From Kitasatospora azatica KCTC 9699 (GTDB lineage Bacteria > Actinomycetota > Actinomycetes > Streptomycetales > Streptomycetaceae): a stretch of 64,000 nt of DNA. Positions 61,651-64,000 of the stretch are shown piece by piece. The position numbers and the translations under genes were made by a program. Location: positions 3,410,001 to 3,474,000 of the forward strand of contig NZ_JQMO01000003.1 in assembly GCF_000744785.1 (NCBI RefSeq). The letters are read 5' to 3'. How positions within the stretch are numbered: position 1 is the first letter of the stretch; the number at the start of each line of letters is the position of its first letter. The notes under the pieces are model-generated. The model had not been told where the DNA came from. It was given only the letters and a program-made list of their open reading frames with translations, and made no database searches.

Positions 61651-62200
61651 TTTCACACCCACCTTCCACAGTTGAACATCGGCAGTGTCTGCCAGCTTTC
61701 TCACCGGAAGCTCCCAGTGTGCGGCAATTCCCGCTCTGACGTGCGGTTTTCTGGTAGACAGCGCGTCAACTAGCTGGGTTTACCGATTTCCTGACTATCT
61801 ATCAAATCGGATTTGACGAGCCGCCTGTAGGTGACCCGCCGTGTTTACACACGGTTAGTTGCGCGGTCAGTTCCCCCCGACGTACGGTCCTGACCAAGAC
61901 CTGGAGCGCTGGCATACAACCTGGTCAGCCAGCGGTCGCGGGTCCACGGCAGTCGGGCCCGGCGCCTCCGGTGCCGTCCTGTGTCGAATTCGGCCGCCCC
62001 GGCACCAGTCTGTCCGGATCACTGAATGTCCGTATTCAGACGGCCCGCCATCCACCGTCAGCCAAGCCTCATTCACTGCATTTCATCGTCATTCAGCGCC
62101 ATTCACAGGTCGAACAGACCGGTTTCCGGGCTGCTCGACGCCCTTTTTCAGAGCTATTCCTGACGGCCCGTCCGGGCCCACGATCAGGGAGGGACATCCC
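61645..62200. promoter_or_regulatory. Long leader of the ACP-thioesterase-ketosynthase locus
   Basis: This stretch of over 550 nt has no supported gene and is more AT-rich than its surroundings. It holds inverted repeats CCGATTT/AAATCGG (61783-61810), CCGTGT-TTAC-ACACGG (61839-61854) and CTGAAT-N6-ATTCAG (62021-62038). CATTCA direct repeats at 62070, 62090 and 62100 are spaced 20 and 10 nt. This resembles the control region of a biosynthetic cluster. No promoter hexamers could be chosen with confidence. Confidence 0.5.
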
Positions 62201-62482
62201 GTGTCCGTAGTGTCAGCGGCCGAGGCCCAGCAGTGGCTGATCGAGAAGATCGCCCATCGCCTCGGGGTGCCGCAGAGCGAGATCGCACCCGAGCAGTACT
62301 TCGACGAGCTGGATCTGGACTCCACCGAAGCCCTGATCCTGGCCGGTGAGCTGGAGAACTGGCTCGGCTTCGAGCTGGGCAGCACCACCCTCTGGTACCA
62401 CCCGACGGTCAAGGACCTGGCCGAGTACCTGGCCCAGGAGTCCGCGTCGCAGGCCGAGGGCCGGCATGCGGCCTCGGCGTAA
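62201..62482 (+). CDS. Acyl carrier protein
   Basis: A 93-residue four-helix ACP. The phosphopantetheine site is DELDLDSTEAL (Ser of DST, near residue 41). GTG 62201 follows AGGGAGGG. The protein is acidic and free-standing. The thioesterase gene overlaps its end by 17 nt, and a PKS/PUFA-type ketosynthase follows, so it probably carries the growing chain for that system. Confidence 0.93.
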   Translation: MSVVSAAEAQQWLIEKIAHRLGVPQSEIAPEQYFDELDLDSTEALILAGELENWLGFELGSTTLWYHPTVKDLAEYLAQESASQAEGRHAASA

Positions 62483-63389
62483 CGCGGGCCCGGCCGCCGT
62501 CCACCGCCTGCGGGCGGCGGCCGGCGGGCGCGGCACGGTCTACCTGGTCCACCCGGGGGCGCTGGCCGCCGGTGTGCACCAGAGCCTGGCCGGGGCACTG
62601 CCGCCCGGGGTCGGGCTGACCGTGCTCGACCTGTCCGGGCTGCCGGAGTACTTCGAGGCCGCGCTCACCGGCGGGCGGGCCGACACCACGGTGGAGGCCC
62701 TGGCCGACCGGCTGGCCGCCGAGCTCGACGCCGAGCTGGACGCCGAGCTGGACGCCGAGCTGGACGCCCGGTCGGACACCCGGCCGGACGCCACCGAGGC
62801 CTACACGCTGGCCGGTTGGTCCTTCGGCGGAGTGGTGGCCCAGGCCATGGTGGAGCGCCGGCCCGCCGAGCGGCGCCCGCGCGAGCTGGTGCTGCTCGAC
62901 AGCATCGCGCCCACCGAGGCCTACCAGCAGCCCGACGACGCCCTGCAACCCCCGTTGCTGCTGGGCTGGTTCGCGATGTACCTGGGCGCCAAGCGGGGGC
63001 GCCCAGTCGACCTCGACCCGGACCGGCTGGCGCACTGCGACACCGAGGACGGACTGCTGCTGGTGCTGGACGCGGCAGTGGCCGGCGGAGCCCTGCTCCC
63101 CGACACCCCGCTACCGGGCCTGCGCAAGCTCTACGACACCTACGTGGACGGGCTGTTGCGCAACAACCGGCTCACCGCCCCCTACCGCCCGCGGCCCTCC
63201 TCGGTGCCACTGGTGCTGGTCACCGCCGAGCGCAGCCTGCTCCCGGGCGACCGCACGCTCGGCTGGCCGCCGCTCGCCCCGCACGGACTGACGGTCCATC
63301 AGAGTCCGGGCGACCACTACACGATGCTCACCAGGCCGGACGCGTCGGCGCTGATCTCGCGGTTGGTCAGCCCGGCCGAGTACCGCTGA
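62466..63389 (+). CDS. Alpha/beta-hydrolase thioesterase
   Basis: A 307-residue thioesterase of the PKS/NRPS type. It shows the nucleophile elbow LAGWSFGGVVAQA (GxSxG) and a late SPGDHYTML with catalytic His. The region about 85-100 contains four AELD repeats coded by 12-bp units (62718-62765). ATG 62466 lies inside the ACP gene with GAGGG upstream. Its likely role is release or editing of chains on the ACP. Confidence 0.88.
   Translation: MRPRRNAGPAAVHRLRAAAGGRGTVYLVHPGALAAGVHQSLAGALPPGVGLTVLDLSGLPEYFEAALTGGRADTTVEALADRLAAELDAELDAELDAELDARSDTRPDATEAYTLAGWSFGGVVAQAMVERRPAERRPRELVLLDSIAPTEAYQQPDDALQPPLLLGWFAMYLGAKRGRPVDLDPDRLAHCDTEDGLLLVLDAAVAGGALLPDTPLPGLRKLYDTYVDGLLRNNRLTAPYRPRPSSVPLVLVTAERSLLPGDRTLGWPPLAPHGLTVHQSPGDHYTMLTRPDASALISRLVSPAEYR
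62718..62765 (+). repeat. Four in-frame 12-bp repeats inside the thioesterase gene
   Basis: Units at 62718-62729, 62730-62741, 62742-62753 and 62754-62765 encode (AELD)4. The first differs by one base. They probably form a surface helix. Confidence 0.9.
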
Positions 63390-63472
63390 CACCGCCCGCG
63401 CCGCACCCGTTCGGTCACCCCGCTCCCTCCCCTGGGCCGTCCCCGGCCCGAAGAGACCAAGAGAGCCCTGCC

Positions 63473-64000
63473 GTGAACGATTCGCAGCCCAGCAATCCGT
63501 CACCCATACCCTCGGCACAGTCGCGCTCGGACGATGATCTGGACCGCAGACTGGCCAGAAACCCGATCGCCATCGTGGGCCTGTCCGCCCTCTACCCCAA
63601 GTCCCGTGACCTGCGGGAGTTCTGGGGCAACGTGGTGGCGGCGGCCGACTGCATCGAGGACGTCCCCAGCACGCACTGGGACGTCGCCGAGCACTACGAC
63701 CCGGACCCGGCCGCGCCCGACAAGACCTACGCCAAGCGCGGCGGCTTCATCCCGCCGGTCGCGTTCAACCCGATGGAGTTCGGCCTGCCGCCGACCACGC
63801 TGGAGGTCACCGACGTCCTGCAGCTGCTCAGCCTGGTGGTCGCCCGTGACGTGCTCAAGGACGCCGGCGCCGACCAGCCCTGGTACGACCCCGAGCGGAC
63901 CGGCGTGGTGCTCGGCATCACCGGCGCCAACCAGCTGACCCAGCCGCTCTCCGCGCGCCTGCAGACGCCGGTGCTCAAAGAGGTGGTCCGCAGCTGCGGG
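63473..64000 (+). CDS. PfaA-like ketosynthase (PUFA-synthase/type I PKS), truncated by window
   Basis: The 176 visible codons start at GTG 63473. They hold a short polar lead, then the ketosynthase N-terminal half: NPIAIVGLSALYPKSRDLREFW, IEDVPSTHWDVAEHYDPDP, DKTYAKRGGFIPPVAFNPMEFGLPPTTLEVTDVLQLLSLVVARDVL. These features resemble PfaA-type ketosynthases of polyunsaturated fatty acid synthases more than modular PKS. The catalytic Cys and the following domains lie beyond the right edge. It is probably the main synthase of the locus with the ACP and thioesterase upstream. Confidence 0.85.
   Translation, partial: MNDSQPSNPSPIPSAQSRSDDDLDRRLARNPIAIVGLSALYPKSRDLREFWGNVVAAADCIEDVPSTHWDVAEHYDPDPAAPDKTYAKRGGFIPPVAFNPMEFGLPPTTLEVTDVLQLLSLVVARDVLKDAGADQPWYDPERTGVVLGITGANQLTQPLSARLQTPVLKEVVRSCG

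Overview
The window is very GC-rich, gene-dense DNA with GTG/TTG starts and GTGA/ATGA stop-start overlaps. It carries chaplins, an Rpf/LysM protein, an AfsK-like kinase, futalosine-route menaquinone genes and a second, partial nuo operon. Together these point to a chromosome of the Streptomyces/Kitasatospora group (Streptomycetaceae). That assignment is inferred from gene content, not from an rRNA gene.

Layout. 1-4750: cell-surface block with a secreted protein (cut at the left edge), three short chaplins, an SGNH hydrolase with a ricin-type lectin tail, and an RpfA-like hydrolase behind a probable c-di-AMP riboswitch. 4911-12738: hypothetical gene, hemL, a histidine phosphatase, the ResA-CcdA-ResB-CcsB cytochrome c biogenesis operon and a small membrane protein. 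12818-15127: hypothetical gene and an acyl-CoA carboxylase beta/epsilon pair. 15600-23469: menaquinone region (mqnL, mqnP, mqnM, mqnE) interleaved with VOC, MOSC, cyclase-type, Lrp/AsnC and threonine-ammonia-lyase genes. 23564-31951: L,D-transpeptidase-like protein, KASIII, TetR regulator, kinase with a beta-propeller, HtrA-like protease and an orphan sensor kinase. 32299-41920: nuoA-B-C-H-I-J-K-L-M-N, with no nuoD, E, F or G. 42048-51233: HtpX, YciI-like, Tat-exported PHP phosphoesterase, MASE1 protein, PP2C phosphatase, YccF, squalene/phytoene-synthase-like protein and two divergent citrate-synthase-like genes. 51241-58518: remnant of an oxidoreductase, Mug glycosylase, PAP2, YajQ, tRNA-Tyr, lipoprotein, APC permease and a four-TM membrane protein. 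58515-61601: amidohydrolase-like gene, tRNA-Thr, tRNA-Met, rpmG and two hotdog dehydratase subunits. 62201-64000: start of a biosynthetic locus: ACP, thioesterase and a PfaA-like ketosynthase cut by the right edge.

How the genes fit together. Heme synthesis (hemL), cytochrome c maturation, menaquinone synthesis and the Nuo membrane arm are all parts of one menaquinone-based respiratory chain. The chaplins, SGNH hydrolase, Rpf protein and L,D-transpeptidase-like protein act on the envelope or aerial surface.

Best leads for something new: (1) the ACP-thioesterase-PfaA-like locus at the right edge, with phased CATTCA repeats upstream; (2) a divergent pair of citrate-synthase paralogues, one fused to a DNA-binding domain and lacking a catalytic His, around an AT-rich palindrome; (3) a Nuo operon without its quinone/NADH modules, containing a translationally coupled 31-codon repeat ORF between nuoL and nuoM and a perfect palindrome at its promoter; (4) a chaplin with a His/Asp/Cys tail; (5) a pentanucleotide microsatellite between a PP2C phosphatase and a MASE1 protein that has no output domain. 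All start sites, motifs and repeats were read by eye; no searches were run.
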